From Elusimicrobiota bacterium (GTDB taxonomy: Bacteria; Elusimicrobiota; Elusimicrobia; UBA1565; UBA9628), in the NCBI GenBank assembly GCA_030696455.1, contig JAUYSH010000085.1:1-50014 (forward strand): a DNA stretch of 50,014 bases, written 5' to 3'. Of this stretch, positions 25,022-32,799 are shown in pieces (position 1 is the first letter of the stretch; every line of letters begins with the position of its first letter). The notes under the pieces are model-generated. The model ran no database searches, was not told where the DNA came from, and saw only the letters and a list, made by a program, of their open reading frames with translations. Made by a program: the position numbers and the translations under genes.

Positions 25022-25573
25022 ATGCTCGCCAACCTCGCCGTCGGATTCCTGGAAACCACCTCGCTCGCCAAGGGCGTCGAGGCGACGGACGCCATGGTCA
25101 AGATGGCGTCGGTCAAGCTCGTGAAGACCTCGGTCGTCGCGCGCGGCAAGCTGGTCATCTTCATCAGCGGCGCTCTGGGCGAGGTCGAGAGCGCGATGCG
25201 CGCGGGCCGCGAGGTCCTGGGCAAGACCCTGGTGGATGAAGTCCTCATCCGCAACGTGCACAACCAGGTCGTCGCCGCCCTCGACAAGCGCGTGCCCGTC
25301 GAGGTCTTGGGCGCGGTCGGCCTCATCGAGACCAAGGAAGCCATCGCCGCCGTGCTGGCGGCCGACGCCGCCGCCAAGGCGGCCAACGTCCACCTCATCG
25401 AGGTGAAGACCGTCGTCGGCGGCGGCAAGGGCTACCTGGCCCTGTGCGGCGAGGTCGGCGATGTGCGCACCGCGATCGCGGCCGGCATCACGGCGATCAA
25501 GAAGGAGCTCATCGTCAGCCACGTCGTCATCCCGCAGGCCGATCCGCAGCTGCTCGCGACGGTGGGCAAATAA
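25022..25573 (+). CDS. BMC-T shell trimer protein
   Basis: 183 residues from the ATG at 25022, after AAGGAGAACC. Two BMC domains are fused: VGFLETTSLAKGVEATDAMV begins the first and VGLIETKEAIAAVLAADAAA the second. Trimers of such proteins mimic hexamers and often hold a larger central pore for substrates, cofactors or electrons. The only Cys is in LALCGEVGD of the second domain, so a PduT-like iron-sulfur pore is unlikely. The next gene (caspase-like A) begins two bases after its stop. Confidence 0.93.
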   Translation: MLANLAVGFLETTSLAKGVEATDAMVKMASVKLVKTSVVARGKLVIFISGALGEVESAMRAGREVLGKTLVDEVLIRNVHNQVVAALDKRVPVEVLGAVGLIETKEAIAAVLAADAAAKAANVHLIEVKTVVGGGKGYLALCGEVGDVRTAIAAGITAIKKELIVSHVVIPQADPQLLATVGK

Positions 25574-25574
25574 G

Positions 25575-27290
25575 ATGAACGCCGCCGTCGTCCTCGCCCT
25601 GTCCTTTGCGCTCGCGGCTTTCGCCGCGGCTAAGGACATCCGCGTGGCGGCGGACGGCTCCGGCGATCACAAGAAGCTCTCGAAGGCGCTCGATAAGGCC
25701 GTTCCCGGCGACGTGATCGTCATCAAGAAGGCGTCCGGCATGGTGGGCGCCATCCTGAAAACGGGGAGCGACTTCATCCTCGACGGCGTCGTGGCGGGCA
25801 GCCCCGCCGAGGCCGCCGGCCTCAAGAAAGGGGAGCGAATCGCCGCCGTCGACGGGGTCGCGACGGCCGGGCGGTCGATGCCCGAGGTGGTGTTGCGGAT
25901 ACGGGGCCCGGTCGGCACGACCGTCGAGCTGACGGTGGCCGGCGAATCGGGGGAACGGGTGGCGACGATCGTGCGCGGCGAGATCCGCGTCGAGATCAAG
26001 GACGATTTGAGCAAGATGCGCATCGCCCAGGGTGAAGAGGACTTCGAGACGGCCGCGGAATACGCGCGGAAGCTCGCGGAGGGCGGATCCGTCGACGCGC
26101 AGGCCTATCTCGCGTTCCAGCATCACAACGGCCAAGGCGTGAAGAAGGACCCGAAGAAGGCGTTCTTCTGGGCCTCCCGGGCCGCCGAGGCGGGCGACGC
26201 CGGGGCCCAGCGCCTGCTGGCCTGGTTTTATCAGCGCGGGGCGGGGACGCCGCAGGACCACTCCCAGTCGTTGTACTGGAACAAGAAGGCCGTCGAGAAG
26301 AACGATCCTTACGCCATGGTGAACTTGGCCACGGCCTACGAGAACGGTTGGGCCGTCCAGGCCGACCCGGCCGCCGCGTTGGCGCTGTACCGCCGCGCGC
26401 TCAAGCTGGAATTGAACGCGGAGACCGCGTCGGCGGTTCAAAGCCGTGTCACCTTGCTGGAGCGGGCCGCCGCGGCCCCCGCGCCCGCCGTCGCGAACTC
26501 GCCCGCTCCGGCCGCGCCTGCCCCAGTCGCGCCGACGGCGCCCGCCGCGATCCGCTCAGACCTCGACGACCTGCCCGCCGCGCGCCCGGTGAACCCGAAC
26601 GCGGTCGCCGTCGTCATCGGCGTCGAGCGCTACCGCGAGAACCTGCCCAAGGCCGACTTCGCCGCGGGCGACGCCAGGCTCGCGGCGGAGTATTTCCGCC
26701 GCATCCTCGGCGTGTCCGAGGAGAATCTCGTCGTCCTGACGGATGACCGCGCCACGAAGAGCGACTTCGAGAAGTATTTCGAGCAGTGGCTGCCCAATCA
26801 CGCGGATAAGGACTCGGAGGTGTTCGTGTTCTTCTCCGGTCACGGCGCGCCGGATCCCGCGAAGGGCGACGCCTATCTGGTCCCCTACGACGGCGACCCG
26901 ACCTATATCAAGCAGACCGGCTACTCGGTCAAGCGCTTGTACGCTCAGCTGGGCAAGCTCCCGGCGAAGAGCGTGACCGTGGCGCTGGACTCCTGCTTCT
27001 CCGGAGCGGGCGGCCGTTCCGTGCTCGCCAAGGGCGCGCGGCCGCTCGTCACCGTCCAGCAGGGCGCGCCGCCGGCGAGGATCACGGTCCTGTCGGCGTC
27101 GGCCTCCGACCAGATCTCGAACAGCTATCAAGAGAAGGGCCGTGGACTCTTCACCTACTTCCTGCTCAAAGGCCTGAAGGAGAAGGGCGATCTCGAGGGC
27201 GCCTACGAGTACCTCGGCCCCGAGGTCTCGCGCGTCGCCCGGCGCGTGTACAATTCCGACCAGACGCCGCAGCGGCGGGAGGGAAAATGA
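25575..27290 (+). CDS. Exported PDZ-Sel1-caspase-like protein (caspase A)
   Basis: 571 residues. Domains in order: signal peptide (MNAAVVLALSFALAAFAAAKD); a short VAADGSGDHKKLSKALDKAV segment resembling the start of pectate-lyase-like repeats; a PDZ domain at about 70-135 (GVVAGSPAEAAGLKKGERI); Sel1-type TPR repeats at about 155-275 (AQAYLAFQHHNGQGVKKDPK, AQRLLAWFYQRGAGTPQDHS); a Pro/Ala linker; and a C14 caspase-like domain at about 350-560. Catalytic residues are His423 (FFSGHGAPD) and Cys474 (ALDSCFSGAG). It lies between BMC-T and rpiB, overlapping rpiB (ATGA). The signal peptide implies export, at odds with a cytosolic shell. Target unknown. Its catalytic domain closely resembles that of the gene at 27730. 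Confidence 0.85.
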   Translation: MNAAVVLALSFALAAFAAAKDIRVAADGSGDHKKLSKALDKAVPGDVIVIKKASGMVGAILKTGSDFILDGVVAGSPAEAAGLKKGERIAAVDGVATAGRSMPEVVLRIRGPVGTTVELTVAGESGERVATIVRGEIRVEIKDDLSKMRIAQGEEDFETAAEYARKLAEGGSVDAQAYLAFQHHNGQGVKKDPKKAFFWASRAAEAGDAGAQRLLAWFYQRGAGTPQDHSQSLYWNKKAVEKNDPYAMVNLATAYENGWAVQADPAAALALYRRALKLELNAETASAVQSRVTLLERAAAAPAPAVANSPAPAAPAPVAPTAPAAIRSDLDDLPAARPVNPNAVAVVIGVERYRENLPKADFAAGDARLAAEYFRRILGVSEENLVVLTDDRATKSDFEKYFEQWLPNHADKDSEVFVFFSGHGAPDPAKGDAYLVPYDGDPTYIKQTGYSVKRLYAQLGKLPAKSVTVALDSCFSGAGGRSVLAKGARPLVTVQQGAPPARITVLSASASDQISNSYQEKGRGLFTYFLLKGLKEKGDLEGAYEYLGPEVSRVARRVYNSDQTPQRREGK

Positions 27291-27733
27291 GAGTCGTCAT
27301 CGGCTCCGATCATGGCGGGTTCGGCGCGAAGGCCTTCATCATCAAGGCCATCCAGGCGCTCGGTCACGAGGTGGCCGATTACGGCTGCCACTCCACCGAC
27401 GCCGTCGATTACCCCGACGTGGCCCAGCTCGTGGCCGAAGCGGTCGTCTCCGGGCGCTTCGACAAGGGAGTGCTCATCGACGGCTTCGGCGGCGCGGTGT
27501 GCATGGCGGCCAACAAGGTCAAGGGCGCGCGCGCGGTCGCGGCCTACGACTCCGTCTCCGCGCGCATGGCCGCCCAGCACGACGACGCCAATGTCCTGTG
27601 CATCGGCGGCAAGTCCCACGGCGAGCTGATCCACACCGAGATCCTGAAGGTCTTCTTCGGTACTCCTTTCGAGGGCGGGCGCCACTCGGGCCGCCTCGCC
27701 AAGGTCCACGCGATCGAAGGTTACCGAAAATGA
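27287..27733 (+). CDS. rpiB: RpiB/LacAB-family sugar-phosphate isomerase, altered active site
   Basis: 148 residues. VVIGSDHGGFGAKAFIIKAI opens the RpiB fold and HDDANVLCIGGKSHG matches the family. RpiB interconverts ribose 5-phosphate and ribulose 5-phosphate. In the common ICGTGIGMSIAANK loop, Cys is the catalytic base. Here the loop reads LIDGFGGAVCMAANK, with Asp65 at the Cys position and a Cys seven residues later at 72. Actinobacterial RpiB also lacks this Cys and uses a Glu in the same loop, so activity is possible but the substrate or chemistry may differ. The gene is wedged between the two caspase-like genes, overlapping both by ATGA. Confidence 0.88.
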   Translation: MRVVIGSDHGGFGAKAFIIKAIQALGHEVADYGCHSTDAVDYPDVAQLVAEAVVSGRFDKGVLIDGFGGAVCMAANKVKGARAVAAYDSVSARMAAQHDDANVLCIGGKSHGELIHTEILKVFFGTPFEGGRHSGRLAKVHAIEGYRK

Positions 27734-29118
27734 ATCGTTTGCTGATCGCCGCCTGCTTCGCGTTCGCCGGGTGCGTCGGACCCATGATGGTCGGCGCGCC
27801 GGGACAGACACGGTCGGTCAAGCCTCTCGGCGCGCCCGGCGTGCGCCCCGACGACCCGGCTCTCTGCGTCGCCGGGATCAGCGATAGGTTCTACGCCTAT
27901 CTCCACGCCACGGTGGAACTGCGCTCGTTCCGGCTTCTGACACAGGAGCATTACGATACCGCCGGTTGCGACCTCGTGCTGCGACTCCTTCATCCCGGCG
28001 CGTCGACCTTCTCGCGCGACGAGATCCAGGCGTACTCCGCTTTTGGAGGGGAACAGCTCTGGCAGGGCGCGGCGCAGGGCGGGTCGGGGACATACGGCGC
28101 GTTTTATCTTCTCCAGCAGTTGATCCGGGATTTCCGGCCGGGAGAGCCGCTGCGCGCGAAGCTCGAGCATGACAAGGCGAGCGGACGACGCCTTGCAAAG
28201 GCCGATCTGGATCGCGCCGGCCTTGTCCTTCAATCCGAGGCCGGCATGGATAAGTCGGCCCTTCGTGCCATCGCGAGCAGCCGAGGGTCCGAAGCTCCTC
28301 GCTCGCTCGCTGCCGGAACCACCCCCGCGGCCACGCCGGCCCCGACCATAGTCCCGCCAATGTCCGCCGCCGTCCGCAGCGATGTCGATGACCTGCCAGC
28401 GGCGCGCGCCGCCTCGCCGAAGCGCCACGCCGTCGTCATCGGCGTCGAGCGCTACCGCGAGAACCTGCCCAGGGCGGACTTCGCCGCCGGGGACGCGAAG
28501 CTCGCGGCCGAGTACTTCAAGCGCGTGTTCGGCGTGCCCGAGCAGAACATCGCGGTCTTGATCGACGAGCGCGCGGCCAAGAGCGACTTCGAGAAGTACT
28601 TCGAGCGCTGGCTGCCGAACCGCGTCGAGGCGGGCGACGAGGTCTTCGTTTATTTCTCGGGGCACGGTTCGCCCAACCCCGCCAAGGGCGACGCGTACCT
28701 GGTCCCCTACGACGGCGATCCGACCTACATCGACCAGACCGGCTACGCGCTCGACCGCCTGTACGCTCAGCTGGCCAAGCTGCCGGCCAAGTCGGTCACC
28801 GTCGCGATGGACTCCTGCTTCTCCGGCGCGGGCGGCCGCTCCGTGCTCGCGAAAGGCGCCCGCCCTCTCGTCACCGTCGCCGTGGTCGACGCGCTGCCCG
28901 CGAATATCACCGTGCTCTCGGCCTCGGCCGGCGATCAGATCAGCAACAGCTATCAAGAGAAGGGCCACGGACTCTTCACCTACTTCCTGCTCAAGGGCCT
29001 CAAGGACAAGGGCTCGAACATGAAGGACGTCTTCGAGTACCTCAAGCCCGAGGTCGCGCGCACCGCGCGCCGCGAGCTCAACAGCGACCAGGATCCGCAG
29101 TGGAGGCAGGGCAAATGA
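27730..29118 (+). CDS. Lipoprotein with caspase-like domain (caspase B)
   Basis: 462 residues. MNRLLIAACFAFAGCVGP carries a lipobox (FAGC, lipidated Cys15), so the protein is expected at the inner or outer membrane. Residues about 30-200 are an uncharacterised domain (LCVAGISDRFYAYLHATVEL, FGGEQLWQGAAQGGSG), followed by a Pro/Ala linker. The C14 caspase-like domain at about 235-455 has His312 (YFSGHGSPN) and Cys363 (AMDSCFSGAG). The catalytic half is strikingly close in protein and DNA sequence to caspase A two genes upstream, indicating duplication, while the N-terminal halves are unrelated. It overlaps rpiB and the following BMC-P gene. Function in or near the microcompartment is unknown. 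Confidence 0.85.
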   Translation: MNRLLIAACFAFAGCVGPMMVGAPGQTRSVKPLGAPGVRPDDPALCVAGISDRFYAYLHATVELRSFRLLTQEHYDTAGCDLVLRLLHPGASTFSRDEIQAYSAFGGEQLWQGAAQGGSGTYGAFYLLQQLIRDFRPGEPLRAKLEHDKASGRRLAKADLDRAGLVLQSEAGMDKSALRAIASSRGSEAPRSLAAGTTPAATPAPTIVPPMSAAVRSDVDDLPAARAASPKRHAVVIGVERYRENLPRADFAAGDAKLAAEYFKRVFGVPEQNIAVLIDERAAKSDFEKYFERWLPNRVEAGDEVFVYFSGHGSPNPAKGDAYLVPYDGDPTYIDQTGYALDRLYAQLAKLPAKSVTVAMDSCFSGAGGRSVLAKGARPLVTVAVVDALPANITVLSASAGDQISNSYQEKGHGLFTYFLLKGLKDKGSNMKDVFEYLKPEVARTARRELNSDQDPQWRQGK

Positions 29119-29399
29119 AGCTTGCCCGCGTCATCGGCCGCGTGTTCTGCTCGCGCCAGGAGCATGCGCTCGACGGCAAGACCATGCTCCTCATCCAGCC
29201 CCTGCGCTGGGAGGACGAGTCACCCCTGGGCGACCCGATCGTGGCGGCCGACGCCGTCGGGGCGGGCTCCTCGGAAAAGGTATTCTGGGTGGCCTCCCGC
29301 GACGCGGCCGTCGCTTTCAAGGACGCGCCGCCGGTGGACGCCGCCGTCGTCGGCATAGTCGACGGCCATCAGGTCAAGGATTTTCGCCGTGCGAAATGA
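29115..29399 (+). CDS. BMC-P (EutN/CcmL) shell pentamer protein, copy 2
   Basis: 94 residues from the ATG at 29115, overlapping the caspase B stop. ARVIGRVFCSRQEHALDGKTMLLIQPL, IVAADAVGAGSSEKVFWVAS and VDAAVVGIVDGHQ follow the EutN/CcmL pattern; it differs clearly from copies 1 and 3. Vertex protein of the shell. A stem-loop follows at 29420. Confidence 0.93.
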   Translation: MKLARVIGRVFCSRQEHALDGKTMLLIQPLRWEDESPLGDPIVAADAVGAGSSEKVFWVASRDAAVAFKDAPPVDAAVVGIVDGHQVKDFRRAK

Positions 29400-29419
29400 T
29401 CATTCGCGGTCGTGTCGGT

Positions 29420-29446
29420 CCGCGACTGTCGTCAACGACAGTGCGG
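29420..29446 (+). promoter_or_regulatory. Stem-loop between two BMC-P genes
   Basis: CCGC (29420-29423), a bulged G, then ACTGTCGT pair with ACGACAGT and GCGG around a CA turn. The 12-bp stem is followed by TTGTG, not a U-tract. It lies in the only sizeable gap (95 bases) inside the operon, so it may be an RNA-processing or attenuation point that adjusts downstream expression. Confidence 0.45.
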
Positions 29447-29494
29447 TTGTGAAAAGCGTGGATAACTTCATCGCGGCATCGAGGACGGCATAAC

Positions 29495-29791
29495 ATGTTC
29501 GTCGCCGAGGTCGTGGGCAACGTGTGGGGCACGCGCAAGCACTGCTCGCTGTGCGACAAGCGCCTGCTCCTCGTGCGGCCGATCGATCCGCTGACCGAGG
29601 AGCGCACCGGCGACGCGCTCATGGCGGTGGAGTACGGGACCGGCGCGGGCCCCGGCTCGATCGTGCTCGTGATGGACGAGGGCGGCTCGGCGAGAAGCGT
29701 GCTGCACGATGAAAAAGCGCCGATCCGGACCGTGATCGTCGGGATCGTGGATTCGGTCGTTTCGGGTGGGAAGGTAAAAAAATATGACTGA
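29495..29791 (+). CDS. BMC-P (EutN/CcmL) shell pentamer protein, copy 3
   Basis: 98 residues: [52 protein letters not shown] and [16 protein letters not shown] CxxC (CSLC) between the first strands is absent from copies 1 and 2 and could bind a metal or form a disulfide. Shell vertex protein. deoC follows 44 bases later behind the hairpin at 29805. Confidence 0.93.
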   Translation: MFVAEVVGNVWGTRKHCSLCDKRLLLVRPIDPLTEERTGDALMAVEYGTGAGPGSIVLVMDEGGSARSVLHDEKAPIRTVIVGIVDSVVSGGKVKKYD

Positions 29792-29804
29792 ACATAGTGA
29801 AGAA

Positions 29805-29835
29805 ATGGTCGCGTCCATCGTCGTGGGAGGCGACC

Positions 29836-29837
<2 letters not shown>
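29805..29837 (+). promoter_or_regulatory. Hairpin enclosing the deoC ribosome site and start codon (copy 1)
   Basis: ATGGTCGC (29805-29812) and GCGACCAT (29830-29837) are perfect complements around a 17-base loop that contains GGGAGG. The right arm includes the first two bases of the deoC ATG. The same arms, loop length and most loop bases recur at 35616-35648 before the sensor kinase gene. When folded, it would hide the start codon and part of the ribosome site. Confidence 0.7.
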
Positions 29838-30831
<994 letters not shown>

Positions 30832-30835
30832 GCGA

Positions 30836-31153
30836 ATGGGCAAAGAAAAAAAGGACGATCAGCCGCCGAAGTACAAGATCAACATCGACCTGCAGTGCGG
30901 GGCCTGCGCGGCGATCATGCACACGCACAAGGACCAGCCCTTGCCGAAGTTCTGCGCCGGCTGCGGCGCGGGCATGCAGAAGTTCTGCTTCAAGTGCCAC
31001 AAGAAGGTGGAGATGTTCTTCGAGGAATGGTGGCCCGAGGACGATGAGTGCCAGAGGACGTACACCACGCCGCGCCGCTGCACGCACTGCAACGCCGTGC
31101 TCGAGACGGGCGCCGAGGGCCGCGAGGCCTTGGGCGAGGACGATTCGCGTTAA
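30836..31153 (+). CDS. Cysteine-rich zinc-ribbon protein of the microcompartment operon
   Basis: 105 residues, highly charged, with four CxxC pairs and a lone Cys: LQCGACAA, KFCAGCGAG, KFCFKCHKK, DDECQ and RRCTHCNAV. They could form two zinc ribbons (or bind iron). Basic and acidic ends flank them; there is no export signal or encapsulation helix. It begins four bases after the deoC stop and ends nine bases before BMC-H copy 2. No family recognised. Possible roles are assembly factor, redox or metal-handling protein, or RNA-binding regulator; none is supported beyond position. Confidence 0.7.
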   Translation: MGKEKKDDQPPKYKINIDLQCGACAAIMHTHKDQPLPKFCAGCGAGMQKFCFKCHKKVEMFFEEWWPEDDECQRTYTTPRRCTHCNAVLETGAEGREALGEDDSR

Positions 31154-31162
31154 GGGGGACAG

Positions 31163-31462
31163 ATGGCTGATATTCGAGAAGCGCTGGGCTTGGTGGAGAC
31201 GAAGGGTTTCACGGGCATGATCGAGGCGTCGGACGCCATGGCGAAGGCCGCCAAGGTCCGCTTGGTCGGTTATGAAAAAGTAGGCAACGGCCTGTGCACG
31301 ACCTTGTGCCGGGGCGAGGTCGGCGCCGTGCGCGCCGCCGTCGACGCGGCCGCGGCGGCCGCCCAGAAGGTCGGCGAACTGGTCGCGGTGCACGTGATCC
31401 CGCGCCCGCACGACGACCTCGAGAAATACCTCGACCGCATCGCCATCAAGTTGGAGCGCTAA
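31163..31462 (+). CDS. BMC-H shell hexamer protein, copy 2
   Basis: 99 residues. [48 protein letters not shown] and [19 protein letters not shown] make a complete BMC domain, similar to copy 1 but with a different N-terminus and a tail ending [11 protein letters not shown]. Preceded by AAGGGGGAC. Two distinct BMC-H proteins suggest mixed facets with different pores. Confidence 0.95.
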   Translation: MADIREALGLVETKGFTGMIEASDAMAKAAKVRLVGYEKVGNGLCTTLCRGEVGAVRAAVDAAAAAAQKVGELVAVHVIPRPHDDLEKYLDRIAIKLER

Positions 31463-31711
31463 ACGCTCACGCGCGACGACCTGCTCGACATCCTCGTCGC
31501 CGGCTTGGCCAGGTCCAAGCCGGCGGCGGTCGCGCGTCCGTGGGTATCGACCGGGCCCGCGGGAAGGCCGTTCCTCTCGGAATACGACATAAAAAAGAGG
31601 TTGACGCCGGGCGGCGTTCGCCTTACAATTCCGGAGAATGCGATCATAAGCCCCTTGGTCACGGATTGGCTGACCCTAAGAGGAATAGAAATCGTAAGAG
31701 GACTGAGCTGA
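31463..31711 (+). CDS. Small cargo-like protein with an encapsulation helix and no canonical start codon
   Basis: 82 residues if begun at ACG 31463, directly after and in frame with the TAA of BMC-H copy 2. TLTRDDLLDILVAGLARSK is an amphipathic helix like those on the aldehyde dehydrogenase and DERA. A short linker leads to FLSEYDIKKRLTPGG, VRLTIPENAIISPLVTDW and LTLRGIEIVRG, a compact module that I recall from some BMC-associated proteins of the EutQ/adenosyltransferase kind, though I cannot confirm this. GGAG lies seven bases before the ACG. The next usual start, TTG at 31505, would remove the helix. Options are ACG initiation, stop readthrough from BMC-H, or a point error. pilT begins one base after its stop. 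Confidence 0.55.
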   Translation, partial: TLTRDDLLDILVAGLARSKPAAVARPWVSTGPAGRPFLSEYDIKKRLTPGGVRLTIPENAIISPLVTDWLTLRGIEIVRGLS

Positions 31712-31712
31712 C

Positions 31713-32798
31713 ATGGCGATCGACATCAAGAACCTGCTGACTTTGATGGTGCAGAAGGACATCTCGGACATCCACTTCAAGGCCGACTCCGTGCCCGCCC
31801 TGCGGGTGCGCGGCGCCATGATCCTGGCCACGAACCTCCAAAAGCTCTCCGCCGAAGACATCAAGGCCGTCGCCTACGAGCTCATGAACAAGGAGCAGGC
31901 GGCGCAGTTCGAGAAGACGATGGAGCTCGACCTCGCCTACAGCCTCGACGGCCTGGCGCGCTTCCGCGTCAACGTCTACCGTCAGAAGGGCTCGCTCGGC
32001 CTGACCTTGCGCGTCGTGCCGATGAAGCTGCGCACCTTCGAGGAGCTCAACCTCCCCGTCGACGCGATGACCAAGCTCGGCAGCGAGGGCCGCGGCCTGA
32101 TCCTGTTCACCGGGATCACGGGCGCGGGCAAGACCACGACGCTCAATAGCTTCCTGCACTACATCAACAACACCCAGCAATACCGCATCATCACGATCGA
32201 GGACCCGATCGAGTTCTATCACACCGATGCGAAATCCACGATCGTCCAGCGCGAGGTCGGCCTCGACACGCGCTCCTTCGGCTCGGCCCTCAAGCACATC
32301 CTGCGCCAGGACCCCGACGTCGTCGTCATCGGCGAGATGCGCGACCTCGAGACGATGCAGGCCGCCATCGCCGCGGCCGAAACGGGCCATCTCGTGCTTT
32401 CCACGGTGCATACGCTCGACGCGATGCAGACGGTCGACCGCATCGTGGACGCCCATCCCGCCCACCAGCACTCCCAGGTTCGCCAGCAGCTGGCGAACTG
32501 CCTCAAGGGCGTGATCGGCCAGCGCCTGGTCCTGTCCAAGGACGGCAAGACCCGCTTTCCCGCGACCGAGATCATGATCGGCAACAGCCTCGTGCGCCGT
32601 CACCTCCTCGAGGGCAAAACCGCCGAGATCCGCAAGGTGCTCGAGGGCGGCGAGTACTACGGCATGCACACCTTCGATCAGGACCTCCTCCGGCTGTTCG
32701 CCGAGGGGAAGATCGACGACAAGGTGGTGCTCGAAGAGGCATCCAATCCCGAGGACGTGGCTCTGCGCCTGAAGGGCTTGTCGGTCGGCGGCACCTGA
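31713..32798 (+). CDS. pilT: Type IV pilus retraction ATPase PilT
   Basis: 361 residues. N-terminal PAS-like part (KDISDIHFKADSVPALRVRG) and a RecA-like ATPase: Walker A GITGAGKTTTL (Lys140), Asp-box ITIEDPIEF, Walker B DPDVVVIGEMRDLETM, and His-box TGHLVLSTVHTLDA. PilT hexamers depolymerise type IV pili, powering twitching and DNA uptake. The AIRNLIRE retraction motif is not exact in the C-terminal part. The start is one base after the stop of the small microcompartment protein, so transcripts may run from the BMC operon into pilT. It begins the pilus/competence-like block. Confidence 0.93.
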   Translation: MAIDIKNLLTLMVQKDISDIHFKADSVPALRVRGAMILATNLQKLSAEDIKAVAYELMNKEQAAQFEKTMELDLAYSLDGLARFRVNVYRQKGSLGLTLRVVPMKLRTFEELNLPVDAMTKLGSEGRGLILFTGITGAGKTTTLNSFLHYINNTQQYRIITIEDPIEFYHTDAKSTIVQREVGLDTRSFGSALKHILRQDPDVVVIGEMRDLETMQAAIAAAETGHLVLSTVHTLDAMQTVDRIVDAHPAHQHSQVRQQLANCLKGVIGQRLVLSKDGKTRFPATEIMIGNSLVRRHLLEGKTAEIRKVLEGGEYYGMHTFDQDLLRLFAEGKIDDKVVLEEASNPEDVALRLKGLSVGGT

Positions 32799-32799
32799 G

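Noticed and set aside
25640-25730. Pectate-lyase-like start of caspase A as evidence of a carbohydrate-active enzyme
   Set aside because: Only about 30 residues match and no beta-helix repeats follow; a PDZ domain begins instead.
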